Shown: positions 17,938 to 26,972 of the stretch, in pieces
Layout: each line of letters starts with the position of its first letter
Position numbering within the stretch: position 1 is the first letter of the stretch
Made by a program: the position numbers and the translations under genes
Notes under the pieces: generated by a model
What the model was told of the DNA's origin: nothing
Database searches by the model: none
The model's input: only the letters and a program-made list of their open reading frames with translations
Assembly: GCF_030814015.1 (NCBI RefSeq)
Contig: NZ_JAUSUL010000006.1
Span: 1 to 64,000 of the forward strand
DNA: 64,000 nucleotides
Source of the DNA: Amorphus orientalis
GTDB taxonomy: Bacteria; Pseudomonadota; Alphaproteobacteria; Rhizobiales; Amorphaceae
Direction: 5' to 3'

Positions 17938-18960
17938 ATGGTCACCGCTACTCCGACCTCGCGCACGCGCCCCCTCAAGGGTCCCGATAAAGTCGCCGCC
18001 CTGCTCATGGCGATGGGCAAGCCGACGGCCGCCCGCGTCATGCGGCATTTCAATGCCGACGAGATCCGCATGGTCACGCGGTCGATCGCCGAGCTGCGCC
18101 CGGTCGGGGCCTCCCAGATCGAGTCGATCATCGAGGACTTCGCGACCCAGTTCGGAACCGGCGCGAGCCTTGTGGGAACCGTCGACGAGGTCGAGAAGCT
18201 GCTCTCCGGCATCCTCGATCCGGACGAGGTGAAGCAGATCGTGAGCGACGTTCTGGGCAACCAGAACCACTCGATCTGGGACCGGATCTCCCAGGTCTCC
18301 GAGCAGTCGCTGGCCAGCTACGTCGCGAAGGAGCACCCGCAGACGGCGGCGCTGATCCTGTCGAAGGTGAAGTCGGCCTGCGCGGCCAAGACGATGGCGC
18401 ATCTGACGCCGGAGCTGCGCAACGACCTCACCCGGCGGATGCTGACCTTCAAGCCGATCGTGAACGAGACGATGCAGATCATCGAGAAGACGATCCATGA
18501 GGATTTCATGGTCAACTTCTCGCGCAACGCCGGCTCCGACACCCATGCCCGCATGGCCGACATCATCAACAAGATGGAGCGGGACCAGATGGAGCAGGTG
18601 CTGGAGGATCTGGCCGGTTCGAAGCCGAAGTCCGCGGAGATCCTGAAGGGGCTCCTGTTCACCTTCGACGACATCGTCCGGCTCACCCCGCGCGCCCGCA
18701 CCACCCTGTTCGACCAGGTTCCGACCGAGAAGGTCGTGGTCGCCCTCAAGGGCACGGATCCCGATTTCCGCGACATCATCCTGCAGTCGCTCGGCGCCCG
18801 CGTGCGGCGCATGGTCGAGCAGGAAATCGCGAACAGCGAGCCTTCCTCCCAGCGTGACATCGCCGATGCGCGCCGCGTCATCACCGACATGGCTCTCGAA
18901 ATGGCCGGTCGCGGCGAGATCGAGATCGCCGATGCCGATGACGACGGCTACATGAGCTAG
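17938..18960 (+). CDS. fliG: Flagellar motor switch protein FliG
   Basis: C-ring protein that binds the MS ring and receives torque from MotA. It has 340 residues with three helical domains: an N-terminal FliF-binding part (KVAALLMAMGKPTAARVMRH), a middle part with the EHPQTAALILSK motif near residue 131 (nucleotide 18330), and a C-terminal part with the charged torque helix (LFDQVPTEKVVVALKGTD, then IILQSLGARVRRMVEQE). It starts 53 bp after fliN. Confidence 0.96.
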   Translation: MVTATPTSRTRPLKGPDKVAALLMAMGKPTAARVMRHFNADEIRMVTRSIAELRPVGASQIESIIEDFATQFGTGASLVGTVDEVEKLLSGILDPDEVKQIVSDVLGNQNHSIWDRISQVSEQSLASYVAKEHPQTAALILSKVKSACAAKTMAHLTPELRNDLTRRMLTFKPIVNETMQIIEKTIHEDFMVNFSRNAGSDTHARMADIINKMERDQMEQVLEDLAGSKPKSAEILKGLLFTFDDIVRLTPRARTTLFDQVPTEKVVVALKGTDPDFRDIILQSLGARVRRMVEQEIANSEPSSQRDIADARRVITDMALEMAGRGEIEIADADDDGYMS

Positions 18961-18973
18961 GCGGGCCGGGCAC

Positions 18974-20056
18974 GTGGCCGAAGACCAGGATAAGGACAGC
19001 AAGACAGAGGAGGCGTCGGAAAAGAAGATTTCCGACGCGCTGGAGAAGGGAAATACGCCCTTCTCCAAGGAAGCTCCCATCTTTGCGTCCCTGCTCGGCA
19101 TTCTCCTGGTGATGTCGTTTCTCCTGGCGGAAAAGGTGCCGGAGCTGGCGATCAAGCTCTCCCGCCTGTTCGGTGAGGCGGGCGACATGATGATCGGGGA
19201 CGGCAGCGACGCCGTCGTCCTGCTGATCGACATCAGCAAGCTGATGGCTCTTTTCATTCTGCCGATCGTCGCCCTCCTGGCGGTGTTCGGACTGTTCGCT
19301 TCCCTTTCCCAGAACGCGCCGCGGATCGTCGGGGAACGGATCCGCCCGCAATGGAACCGGATTTCTCCGGCTTCCGGCTGGAAGCGCGTTTTCGGTGTGC
19401 AGGGTATGGTGGAGTTCCTACGCGCGCTGGCGAAGTTCGGGCTGGTCGGCGTCATCACCGTGATGCTGCTGCGCAACGAGATCGTCGGCGTCATCAATGC
19501 GGTGACGACGGATCCGACGCTTCTGCCGAGCCAGATCCTGTCGCTGTCGACCCGGCTGGTGGCCGCGGTCTGCGCCGCCACGATCCTCCTCGTCGCCGCC
19601 GATCTCCTGTGGTCGCGCTTCAAGTGGCGCAAGGATCTGCGCATGTCGCGCAAGGAGCAGAAGGACGAGATGAAGCAGATGGAAGGCGACCCGTTGGTGA
19701 AGGCGCGCATGCGCTCGCTCGCCCGCGACCGCGCCCGCCATCGCATGCTGACCAACGTGCCCGAGGCCACCCTGATCATCACCAACCCGACCCACTACGC
19801 CATCGCGCTGCGCTATCGCCAGGACGAGGGCGGGGCCCCGCTGGTGGTGGCAAAGGGCGCCGATCTGGTCGCGCTGAAGATTCGCGAAATCGCGACGCAG
19901 CACGAGATCCCGATCATCGAGGACAAGCCCCTCGCGCGTTCCCTCTACGACGCCGTGGAGGTCGATCAATGGATCCCGCCGGAGTTCTACACGGCGGTCG
20001 CGCGGATCATCTACTACATTTACTCCCACCCTGGAGGCGGTCGTGTCGAACACTAG
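18974..20056 (+). CDS. flhB: Flagellar export switch protein FlhB
   Basis: Export apparatus protein that switches substrate class from hook to filament after self-cleavage. It has 360 residues, four membrane helices between about 30 and 210, and a cytoplasmic domain containing the autocleavage motif NPTH at 271-274. The start is GTG 18974 (AEDQDKDSKTEEASEKK), 13 bp after fliG. The next gene overlaps its end by 14 bp. FliK (38487) is the expected ruler that triggers the switch. Confidence 0.96.
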   Translation: MAEDQDKDSKTEEASEKKISDALEKGNTPFSKEAPIFASLLGILLVMSFLLAEKVPELAIKLSRLFGEAGDMMIGDGSDAVVLLIDISKLMALFILPIVALLAVFGLFASLSQNAPRIVGERIRPQWNRISPASGWKRVFGVQGMVEFLRALAKFGLVGVITVMLLRNEIVGVINAVTTDPTLLPSQILSLSTRLVAAVCAATILLVAADLLWSRFKWRKDLRMSRKEQKDEMKQMEGDPLVKARMRSLARDRARHRMLTNVPEATLIITNPTHYAIALRYRQDEGGAPLVVAKGADLVALKIREIATQHEIPIIEDKPLARSLYDAVEVDQWIPPEFYTAVARIIYYIYSHPGGGRVEH

Positions 20057-20552
20057 CCATTTCATGGATATGTCGGGCGAGACCGTCGATACGCGGCGGC
20101 GCTACGAAAAATCGCTGGCGCGGCTGCTCCGGCCGTTCATCGCGGAACTGCAGCTCGCCGATGCCGGCGTTCTGATCGGCTACATCCTCTTCGAGCGCGA
20201 CGAGCTGCTGGCGGACCTGATCGATTCCTCGACCGAGGGACATCTGAAGACGGGGTTCCTGCGCTACGGCGGAACGGCGAGCGCATTCTGCGAATGGGGC
20301 CGCAAGCCGATGGCCACCATCGAGCTGGAGCTCCGTCACACCCAGATGACCGCCTATTTCAGTCTGGTCTTCGATTCCGATTTCGTCGGCGTCAATCTGC
20401 ACGGCCTCCTGTTTTCCCGCTGGCCGGGAGACGACGAGGAGACCTGGCGCCGCTTTGCCGCGGTTCTGGCCGACGGCAGCGTCAGCGAGACCGGCCCCGG
20501 CCGAATCGATCGGGCCGCGTCGGACCAGGCGTCGGATCGGTCCCAGAACTGA
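20043..20552 (+). CDS. Unknown protein coupled to flhB
   Basis: Not recognised. A 169-residue soluble protein from GTG 20043, overlapping flhB by 14 bp. It has an Arg-rich N-terminal helix (YEKSLARLLRPFIAELQLAD), a central alpha/beta region (MATIELELRHTQMTAYFSLVF) and a disordered tail. There is no membrane segment or signal peptide. The overlap and position between flhB and flgB argue for a flagellar role. The ATG codons further in (MDMSGET) would remove the overlap. Confidence 0.7.
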   Translation: MSNTSHFMDMSGETVDTRRRYEKSLARLLRPFIAELQLADAGVLIGYILFERDELLADLIDSSTEGHLKTGFLRYGGTASAFCEWGRKPMATIELELRHTQMTAYFSLVFDSDFVGVNLHGLLFSRWPGDDEETWRRFAAVLADGSVSETGPGRIDRAASDQASDRSQN

Positions 20553-20709
20553 TCGCCGACCGTCTTCTTTCGGACCTTCGAAACGCGCTGACGACGCCCT
20601 GTCGCCGGCGCGTTTTCGTTGGTGGTCTGCGCTCCGGGCCTAATTCCGAAGGCATCCGACTTCGCCCGCAGCCTGTCTCTTGTGCGGCGCAAAAAAAGTT
20701 CTTCGCCAC

Positions 20710-20724
20710 CAGCCTCGGGCAAGG
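20710..20724 (+). promoter_or_regulatory. 15-bp flagellar upstream element, flgB operon copy
   Basis: Plus-strand sequence CAGCCTCGGGCAAGG, 44 nt upstream of the GTG chosen as the flgB start. The distance matches that at motA, DUF1217 and flgE (41-45 nt). It suggests a promoter for the flgB-to-fliP operon within the 216-bp gap after the flhB pair. Confidence 0.6.
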
Positions 20725-20768
20725 TTGCGCCCCTAGGGTCACCCTCGATGAAGCAGTGGAGGCTCCTG

Positions 20769-21155
20769 GTGGAACCTATTCATCTTTTTGGCCTTGCTGG
20801 CCGCCATGCGGAATGGGCGGCGACAAGGCAAGCGACGATCACCGCGAATATCGCGAATGCGAACACGCCCGGATTCGAAGCCAAGGACATCGAGCCTTTC
20901 GAGAGCGTCCTGGACAAGACGAGTCTGCGGATGGCCGCGACTTCGCAGGGGCATATCGGGGTCGGATACGGTCCGACCGGCGGCAACGAAGCGCGTGAAG
21001 TCGACACCTGGGACGTGACCCATTCCGGCAACAGTGTGCGCATCGACCAAGAGCTCGCCAAGGCGAACGAAACGAGCCGCGCTTTCACCCTCGATACCAG
21101 CATCGTGCGGTCGTTCCACCGCATGATCATGACCAGCCTGAGGAGCACCGGATGA
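20769..21155 (+). CDS. flgB: Proximal rod protein FlgB
   Basis: First rod protein. It has 128 residues with the rod signature [19 protein letters not shown] at about residues 26-44, and a C-terminal helix ([17 protein letters not shown]). GTG 20769 ([15 protein letters not shown]) is preferred because GGAGG lies 6 nt upstream and because its distance from the flagellar element matches the other operons. An in-frame ATG at 20748 has no ribosome site. Its end overlaps flgC by 4 bp. Confidence 0.93.
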   Translation: MEPIHLFGLAGRHAEWAATRQATITANIANANTPGFEAKDIEPFESVLDKTSLRMAATSQGHIGVGYGPTGGNEAREVDTWDVTHSGNSVRIDQELAKANETSRAFTLDTSIVRSFHRMIMTSLRSTG

Positions 21156-21574
21156 TCGATCCGTTGACGTCGATCGGCCGGCTGGCCGGCGCCGGACTGG
21201 AAGCCCAGTCCGCCCGGCTGCGCATCGTGGCCGAGAACCTTGCGAACGCTCAGTCGACGGGGTCGACGCAGGGAGCGGATCCTTACTCCCGCAAGACCAT
21301 CCTGTTCGAATCCAAGTTCGACGCGGCGCTCGGTGCCGAGCGCGTGCGCGTCGATGCCATCGTGAACGACGACGATACGCCGTTCCGCATCGAATACGAC
21401 CCGGGTCACCCGGCAGCGGACGCAGACGGCAACGTCAAGCTTCCGAACGTGAACATGCTCATGGAGATGGCCGACATGCGCGAGGCCACCCGCTCCTATG
21501 AAGCCAACCTACAGATGATGAAGCAGGCGCGTTCGATGGTGTCGATGACCATCGACCTCCTCAGGGGCTCGTGA
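21152..21574 (+). CDS. flgC: Proximal rod protein FlgC
   Basis: Rod protein of 140 residues. It begins [20 protein letters not shown] and has the rod signature [20 protein letters not shown] at about residues 26-45, then [11 protein letters not shown]. The C-terminal helix is [20 protein letters not shown]. It overlaps flgB (ATGA) and fliE. Confidence 0.96.
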   Translation: MIDPLTSIGRLAGAGLEAQSARLRIVAENLANAQSTGSTQGADPYSRKTILFESKFDAALGAERVRVDAIVNDDDTPFRIEYDPGHPAADADGNVKLPNVNMLMEMADMREATRSYEANLQMMKQARSMVSMTIDLLRGS

Positions 21575-21882
21575 TGATGATGATTAACTCGATCGGGGCC
21601 GTCGGCTCCGTTGCCTCCGAAATCCGCCCTCAGGGCGCCGGCGCTGCGGCCAGCGGTGCCTCGCCGACCGAATTCGGCGACGTCCTGGCGCAGATGTCCA
21701 GCAATGCCGTCAACACGCTGAAGACCGGCGAGGCAGCGGCCCTGTCCGGCATCGAGGGCAACACCTCGGTGCAGAAGGTCGTCGAGGCGATCATGTCGGC
21801 GGAGCAGACGCTGCAGGCGGCCATCGCGATCCGCGACAAGGTCGTGAACGCCTACCAAGAAGTCAGCCGGATGGCGATCTGA
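21574..21882 (+). CDS. fliE: Flagellar hook-basal body protein FliE
   Basis: Links the MS ring and export gate to the rod. The 102-residue product has the conserved C-terminal helices ([21 protein letters not shown], then [14 protein letters not shown]). Three in-frame ATG codons follow GTG 21571. ATG 21574 is chosen because it overlaps the flgC stop and lies 6 nt after AGGGG. Length is typical. Confidence 0.93.
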   Translation: MMMINSIGAVGSVASEIRPQGAGAAASGASPTEFGDVLAQMSSNAVNTLKTGEAAALSGIEGNTSVQKVVEAIMSAEQTLQAAIAIRDKVVNAYQEVSRMAI

Positions 21883-21892
21883 GGACGGACCG

Positions 21893-22681
21893 ATGAAAGC
21901 GCTTGCGATCGCCGCCACGGGCATGAGTGCCCAGCAGACCAACGTTGAGGTCATCGCCAACAACGTTGCCAACATCAACACGACCGGCTTCAAGCGCGCC
22001 CGCGCCGAGTTCGCCGACCTGCTCTACCAGTTCGAGCGGGTTCAGGGCGTTCCGAACCAGGGCGGCGGCGCTCCGGTGCCGGAGGGGGCCCGCGTGGGCC
22101 TCGGCGTGCGCACCGTCGGCGTGCGCAACCTGCACATCCAGGGCTCGCTGGCCCAGACCTCGAACCCGCTGGATCTGGCGATCAACGGCAAGGGCTGGTT
22201 CCAGATCGAGGGCCCGAACGGCGAGGCGCTCTATACCCGCGCCGGCACCTTCAACAAGGGGCCGGACGGCGAGCTCGTCACCATCGAGGGCTACAATGTC
22301 GAGCCGGCCATCATCTTTCCCGAGGACACGACCGACATCGTCGTGAACGAGTCGGGTGAGGTCTACGCCCGGCTCGCCGGCGAGGAGGAGCCGCTGCTTC
22401 TCGGTCAGCTGACCCTGGTCTCGTTCGCCAACGAAGCCGGTCTCGAGCCGCTCGGCGACAACCTCTTCCGCGAGACCCCGGCGTCCGGCGCTCCGTTCGA
22501 GGGCGTGGCGACCGAAGAGGGCCTCGGCAAGATCCATCAGGGCTACCTGGAATCGTCGAACGTCGACCCGGTGAAGGAAATCACCGAGCTGATATCGGCC
22601 CAGCGCGCCTACGAAATGAACTCCAAGGTGATCCAGGCCTCCGACGAGATGGCCGGCACCGTGTCCAAGGGCATCCGCTGA
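21893..22681 (+). CDS. flgG: Distal rod protein FlgG
   Basis: Main distal rod protein, 262 residues, the standard length. It starts [17 protein letters not shown], with the signature [20 protein letters not shown] at about residues 20-39 and the FlgG-specific segment [20 protein letters not shown] at about 93-112. The C-terminal helix is [19 protein letters not shown]. It lies between fliE and flgA. Confidence 0.97.
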   Translation: MKALAIAATGMSAQQTNVEVIANNVANINTTGFKRARAEFADLLYQFERVQGVPNQGGGAPVPEGARVGLGVRTVGVRNLHIQGSLAQTSNPLDLAINGKGWFQIEGPNGEALYTRAGTFNKGPDGELVTIEGYNVEPAIIFPEDTTDIVVNESGEVYARLAGEEEPLLLGQLTLVSFANEAGLEPLGDNLFRETPASGAPFEGVATEEGLGKIHQGYLESSNVDPVKEITELISAQRAYEMNSKVIQASDEMAGTVSKGIR

Positions 22682-22687
22682 GGCCGC

Positions 22688-23176
22688 ATGATGGTCCGCC
22701 TGCTTCGCCATCTCCTTTCGATCGCGACCCTGGCCGCTGCCGTTTCGGCGGCGGCCGTCGGGTCGGCAAGCGCCGGCCAGGTGCAGGGGCTGCTGCCCGT
22801 CCCGGCCGTCACGATCTATCCCGGAGACCTGATCTCCGGCGAGATGCTGACCGAAAAGCCGTTCTATTTCGATCCGGACCGGCCGCTGGCGGTGCTGGAT
22901 TCGGCGCATCCGATCATCGGCAAGGTCGCCAAGCGGACCCTCGTGGCCGGCAAGCCGATCCCGAACAACTCTTTCGAGGATCCGATGCTGGTGTCGCGCG
23001 GACAGCCGACGGTCGCCCGCTTCGAGGCCGGCACCCTGTCGATCACGGCAACGGTGATGCCGCTCCAGTCGGGTTCGCTCGGCGCCATGGTTCAGGCCCG
23101 CAACATCGATTCCGGCCAGATGCTCACCGGCCTGGTCCAGGACGATGGCAGCCTGCTCGTGGGGGGCGGACTATGA
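22688..23176 (+). CDS. flgA: P-ring assembly chaperone FlgA
   Basis: Periplasmic chaperone for FlgI. It has 162 residues with a signal peptide (LLSIATLAAAVSAAAVGSASA), an SAF-type beta-clip domain (IYPGDLISGEML, then VLDSAHPIIGKVAKRTLVAGKP) and the C-terminal part (GSLGAMVQARNIDSGQ). It is the short form lacking the extra N-terminal domain of enterobacterial FlgA, and it overlaps flgI by 4 bp. Confidence 0.94.
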   Translation: MMVRLLRHLLSIATLAAAVSAAAVGSASAGQVQGLLPVPAVTIYPGDLISGEMLTEKPFYFDPDRPLAVLDSAHPIIGKVAKRTLVAGKPIPNNSFEDPMLVSRGQPTVARFEAGTLSITATVMPLQSGSLGAMVQARNIDSGQMLTGLVQDDGSLLVGGGL

Positions 23177-24273
23177 TGCGCTGGCTTCTTCTCATCGCCG
23201 CCCTCGTGGTCGGCGCGGCGGCCCCGGCCGGCGCGACCCGGATCAAGGACATCACCAGTGTCCAGGGTGTCCGCGACAACCAGCTCGTCGGCTACGGCCT
23301 GGTGATGGGTCTGCAGGGCACCGGCGATACGCTGCGCAACGCGCCCTATACGGAACAGGCGCTGCAGTCGATGCTCGACCGCATGGGCATCAACGTCCAG
23401 GACGTGCCGCTCCGGGCGCGCAACGTGGCCGCGGTGACCGTCACCGCCGACCTCCCGGCCTTCGCCGGCATCGGTTCGCGTATCGACGTCAACATCTCGT
23501 CCATCGGCGACGCCACCTCCATCATGGGCGGCACGCTGATCGTGACGCCGCTGATGGGTGGCGACGGCGAAGTCTATGCGGTGGCCCAGGGGCCGATCGC
23601 CGTGTCCGGCTTCAATGCCCAGGGCATCGCGGAATCGCTCACCCAGGGCGTGCCGACGGCGGGGCGCATCCCGAACGGCGCCATCGTCGAGCGGGTCGTG
23701 CCGGGCGGTCTCGCCAGCATCGGCCAGCTCGTGCTGGAGCTGGAGAACCCCGACTTCAAGACGGCGGCGCTGATCGCCGATGCGGTCAATGCCTACACTG
23801 AGACCCGCTACGGGCAGGGCGGCTCCCACGAACGCGATCTGCGCACCGTGGTCCTTAACCGTCCGAGCAACGTGTCGAAGGCCCGCTTCCTGGCCGAGAT
23901 CGGCGACCTCACGGTCCAGCCGGATACGCCGGCCCGGGTGGTGATCGACCAGCGCACCGGAACGGTGGTCGTCGGCCAGAACGTCCAGATCTCGACGGTC
24001 GCCATGGCCCACGGAAATATCACCGTGCGGATCACCGAGCAGCCGCTCGTCTCGCAGCCGAACCCGTTCTCCGACGGCGTCACGGCGATCGTCCCGCGCA
24101 CCACGGTGAACGCGGCCGAAGAACCCGGCCACCTCGCCATCGTGGGTGGCACGGATCTGCAAACCCTTGTCCACGGCCTGAACCGCGTCGGTCTCAAACC
24201 GTCGGACATCATCGCAGTGCTGCAGGCCATCAAGACGGCCGGCGCCCTGCAGGCTGAACTTATCGTCCAGTGA
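23173..24273 (+). CDS. flgI: Flagellar P-ring protein FlgI
   Basis: Periplasmic P-ring subunit, 366 residues with a cleavable signal (LLLIAALVVGAAAPAGA). The family block RIKDITSVQGVRDNQLVGYG follows at about residues 22-41, then LVMGLQGTGDT and the late segment VNAAEEPGHLAIVGGTDLQ. The length is normal. It lies between flgA and motE and overlaps both reading units. Confidence 0.96.
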   Translation: MMRWLLLIAALVVGAAAPAGATRIKDITSVQGVRDNQLVGYGLVMGLQGTGDTLRNAPYTEQALQSMLDRMGINVQDVPLRARNVAAVTVTADLPAFAGIGSRIDVNISSIGDATSIMGGTLIVTPLMGGDGEVYAVAQGPIAVSGFNAQGIAESLTQGVPTAGRIPNGAIVERVVPGGLASIGQLVLELENPDFKTAALIADAVNAYTETRYGQGGSHERDLRTVVLNRPSNVSKARFLAEIGDLTVQPDTPARVVIDQRTGTVVVGQNVQISTVAMAHGNITVRITEQPLVSQPNPFSDGVTAIVPRTTVNAAEEPGHLAIVGGTDLQTLVHGLNRVGLKPSDIIAVLQAIKTAGALQAELIVQ

Positions 24274-24323
24274 GCCGTCGCCTGACGCGGCGGCACGACG
24301 ACCCAACGGGGAGGGATGGAACC

Positions 24324-24884
24324 ATGATGGTTTCCCGCACACTCGCCGGCCTTCTGGTAGCCTCGTTCGCCGTCACGGCGGCCCAGGCCCAGGACGCCCA
24401 GACACAGGCCACCGACATCAGCGCGCAGCAGGCCAGAGCGGCCGCAGCCGCCGCGCTGCGTCCGTCGAACCCCGACGAGCGGGCGGCCGCCGAATACTGC
24501 TCCAACATCGCCGACCGGGCGGCGGACGCCCGCTTCCAGCGCCAGGTCGAAGCGCTCAAGGCGCTCGAGGTGAAGGTGCAGGACCGTATCGCCATGCTCG
24601 AGCAGAAGCGGGCGGAATACGAGGACTGGCTGGAGCGCCGCGAGAAGTTCCTCGCCAGCGCGGAAGAGAACCTGGTCGCCATCTACACCGAGATGCGGCC
24701 GGACGCAGCCTCCGAACAGCTTGCGATCATGCATGAATTCACGGCAGCGGCGATCCTCGCCAAGCTTCCGCCGCGCACCGCGAGCGCGATCCTCAACGAA
24801 ATGGATCCGAGCACAGCGGCCCAGCTCACCAACATCATGGCGGGGCTTGCCAACCCCGAGACCAATCGAAGGAATTCGGGATGA
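24324..24884 (+). CDS. motE: MotE-like periplasmic chaperone of MotC
   Basis: In Sinorhizobium, MotE is a periplasmic chaperone specific for MotC and lies between flgI and flgH, exactly as here. The 186-residue product starts at ATG 24324 after GGGGAGGG and has a signal peptide (LAGLLVASFAVTAAQAQ). It has one cysteine (EYCSNIAD, about residue 59) that could form the dimer disulfide known for MotE. A long coiled coil follows (VEALKALEVKVQDRIAMLEQ), then a C-terminal MgtE-N-like helical domain (ILAKLPPRTASAILNEMDP). The upstream in-frame GTG overlapping flgI lacks family-like sequence. Confidence 0.88.
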   Translation: MMVSRTLAGLLVASFAVTAAQAQDAQTQATDISAQQARAAAAAALRPSNPDERAAAEYCSNIADRAADARFQRQVEALKALEVKVQDRIAMLEQKRAEYEDWLERREKFLASAEENLVAIYTEMRPDAASEQLAIMHEFTAAAILAKLPPRTASAILNEMDPSTAAQLTNIMAGLANPETNRRNSG

Positions 24885-25597
24885 AACCCTGGCTCTATGC
24901 GAGCGTGGCGGGCGCATTGCTCCTCGCCGGCTGTCAGTCGCACGACAACCTCATGAGCGGCCCGGAGCTGACCCCGGTCGGCTACGGCGTCAACGTGGCC
25001 ACTGCGCCGGTTCCGACCAGCTTCGCCGCGGCCGGTCCGAGCTCCCTGGGCTCGACCTGGGGCGGGCAGGGCGTCGATCTCTTCCGCGACATCCGCGCGG
25101 CTCATGTCGGTGACGTGCTGACGGTCCTCATCCAGATCAACGATCAGGCCCAGTTCGACAACGCCACCGACCGGTCGCGCGACGGCAATGCGGATTTCGG
25201 CTTCTTCACCGCACTGTCCGCCGTCGGCTTCGGCGCCGGCGGCGGCTCGGGCGAAGTGTCGGCCGATCTCGGGATCGACTCCAGCACGAGCTCGTCGGGC
25301 GAAGGTTCGATCGACCGGTCGGAAAAGCTCCGCCTGTCCGTCGCCGCCGTCGTTCTCGACAAGCTGCCGAATGGCAACCTCCTGATCAGCGGCTCCCAGG
25401 AGATCCGCGTGAACTACGAGGTTCGGGTGCTGAACATCGCCGGCATCGTGCGTCCGCTCGACATCTCCGACAACAACACGATCCCTTACGACAAGATCGC
25501 CGAGGCGCGCATTTCCTACGGCGGACGTGGCCGGCTCACCGACATGCAGCAGCCTGCATGGGGTCAGCGGGTTTACGACAAAGTCGCTCCGTTCTGA
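24881..25597 (+). CDS. flgH: Flagellar L-ring lipoprotein FlgH
   Basis: Outer-membrane L-ring subunit, 238 residues. The lipobox is LLAGC with the lipidated Cys near residue 18. Family segments are VDLFRDIRAAHVGDVLTVLI (about 66-85) and LPNGNLLISGSQEIRVNYE (about 163-181), with IVRPLDISDNNTIPYDKIAE after it. It overlaps motE by 4 bp. Confidence 0.96.
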   Translation: MKPWLYASVAGALLLAGCQSHDNLMSGPELTPVGYGVNVATAPVPTSFAAAGPSSLGSTWGGQGVDLFRDIRAAHVGDVLTVLIQINDQAQFDNATDRSRDGNADFGFFTALSAVGFGAGGGSGEVSADLGIDSSTSSSGEGSIDRSEKLRLSVAAVVLDKLPNGNLLISGSQEIRVNYEVRVLNIAGIVRPLDISDNNTIPYDKIAEARISYGGRGRLTDMQQPAWGQRVYDKVAPF

Positions 25598-25609
25598 TCG
25601 GGTCCCGCC

Positions 25610-26128
25610 ATGGCGAAAGACACGCAAGGTAACGATCCGGCGGAGGCGGCTCCCAAGGACGGGAAGAAGAAGGGCGGCGGCACCATCATCGCCGTCGTGC
25701 TTCTCACGCTGCTGGCGATTGGCGCCGGCGGTGGCATCGGCATCAAGGTCGCCTCTTCGGTCGAAGAGGCGGTCACCAGCCGCGAGGAAGCGAACGAGCC
25801 GGTCGTCCAAGCGAGCCAGCTCAAATATTCCGGCGACATGGTCCTCCTGTCGCTGGATCCGGTCATCATCAACCTGGCCGCTCCCAGCGACACCTGGATG
25901 CGTCTGGAAACCGCGATCGTGTTCCCCAACGGCGCGCTGGAAAACCCGCAGATCGCGGCGGCCCAGATTGCCCAGGACATCGCCGCCTACGGGCGCACGC
26001 TGTCGCTGAGCCAGCTGCAGGGGCCCTCGGCGCTTCAGTATCTGCGAGACGACCTGAACGAGCGGGCGATCGTGCGCACCGGCGGCAAGGTCAGTGAACT
26101 CGTCGTCAAAACAATGGTCCTGCAATAA
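25610..26128 (+). CDS. fliL: Flagellar stator-associated protein FliL
   Basis: Single-pass inner-membrane protein that surrounds or supports the stator. It has 172 residues: a Lys-rich cytoplasmic N-terminus, one helix at about 24-46 (GTIIAVVLLTLLAIGAGGG) and a periplasmic domain (VIINLAAPSDTWMRLETAIV). A normal C-terminal end follows (ERAIVRTGGKVSELVVKTMV). It overlaps fliP by one base (TAATG). Confidence 0.94.
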   Translation: MAKDTQGNDPAEAAPKDGKKKGGGTIIAVVLLTLLAIGAGGGIGIKVASSVEEAVTSREEANEPVVQASQLKYSGDMVLLSLDPVIINLAAPSDTWMRLETAIVFPNGALENPQIAAAQIAQDIAAYGRTLSLSQLQGPSALQYLRDDLNERAIVRTGGKVSELVVKTMVLQ

Positions 26129-26892
26129 TGACGTTCAGCGGCTTTCTCGCCCCCCGCAACCTCGCCGCCGCCGGCATCGCCGCGGCGGTCATGACGGTGC
26201 CGCAACTGGCCGCGGCCCAGGACATTCCGTCCCTCGGCAGTCTGCTGCCGGAGGGATCGTCCTCCGCCAGCGGCCGGATGATCCAGTTCATCGCCCTGAT
26301 CACGGTGCTGTCGATCGCACCGGGCATCCTGATCATGGTGACGAGCTTCACCCGGTTCGTGGTCGCGCTCTCGTTCCTGCGTTCCGGCCTCGGCCTGCAG
26401 ACGACGCCGGCCAACCTGATCCTGATCAGTCTCGCCCTGTTCATGACGTTCTTCGTCATGCAGCCGACCTTCGAGCGGGCCTGGGAGGACGGCATCCAGC
26501 CGCTCACGGAAAACCAGATCACCGAGCGGGAGGCCTACGAGCGCATCGTCGACCCGTTCCGCACCTTCATGCTGAACAACGTGCGCGAGAAGGACGTGCT
26601 TCTCTTCGCCGATCTCGCGGGCGTTTCGCCGATCGAGCCGGGGGATACGGTCGAGCTGCGCATCCTCGTTCCCGCGTTCATGATTTCCGAGCTCAGGCGC
26701 GGTTTCGAGATCGGCTTCCTGATCGTGCTGCCGTTCCTCGTAATCGACATGATCGTCGCCACGCTGGTCATGTCCATGGGCATGATGATGATGCCGCCGA
26801 CGGTGATCGCGCTGCCGTTCAAGATCCTGTTCTTCATCCTGATCGACGGCTGGAACCTCTTGATCGGCAGCCTGGTGCGGTCGTTCTTCTAG
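26128..26892 (+). CDS. fliP: Flagellar export gate protein FliP
   Basis: Core export-gate subunit, 254 residues, with a cleavable signal sequence ending AAAQD near residue 32, as in other FliP proteins. The membrane segments carry the family signatures LIMVTSFTRFVVALSFLRSG (about 69-88) and PPTVIALPFKILFFILIDGW (about 222-241). It is the last gene of the plus-strand run; a strong terminator begins 45 bp after its stop. Confidence 0.97.
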   Translation: MTFSGFLAPRNLAAAGIAAAVMTVPQLAAAQDIPSLGSLLPEGSSSASGRMIQFIALITVLSIAPGILIMVTSFTRFVVALSFLRSGLGLQTTPANLILISLALFMTFFVMQPTFERAWEDGIQPLTENQITEREAYERIVDPFRTFMLNNVREKDVLLFADLAGVSPIEPGDTVELRILVPAFMISELRRGFEIGFLIVLPFLVIDMIVATLVMSMGMMMMPPTVIALPFKILFFILIDGWNLLIGSLVRSFF

Positions 26893-26906
26893 CTGCGCTG
26901 CCACTC

Positions 26907-26972
26907 GTCCCGCCCGACGGCGGGACCCGAAACCAGAACGGGACGCCGGTGTGATGCCGGCGTCCCGTTTTT
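26907..26972 (+). terminator. Rho-independent terminator after fliP (two hairpins)
   Basis: A first hairpin has 8-bp arms GTCCCGCC / GGCGGGAC around CGAC (26907-26926). A second, stronger one has 13-bp arms AACGGGACGCCGG / CCGGCGTCCCGTT (26937-26969) followed by a T run. It ends the motA-to-fliP run. Confidence 0.9.

Noticed and set aside
17497-19785. Long minus-strand frame opposite fliN, fliG and flhB
   Set aside because: It is a mirror of strong coding genes with no domain in its own product.
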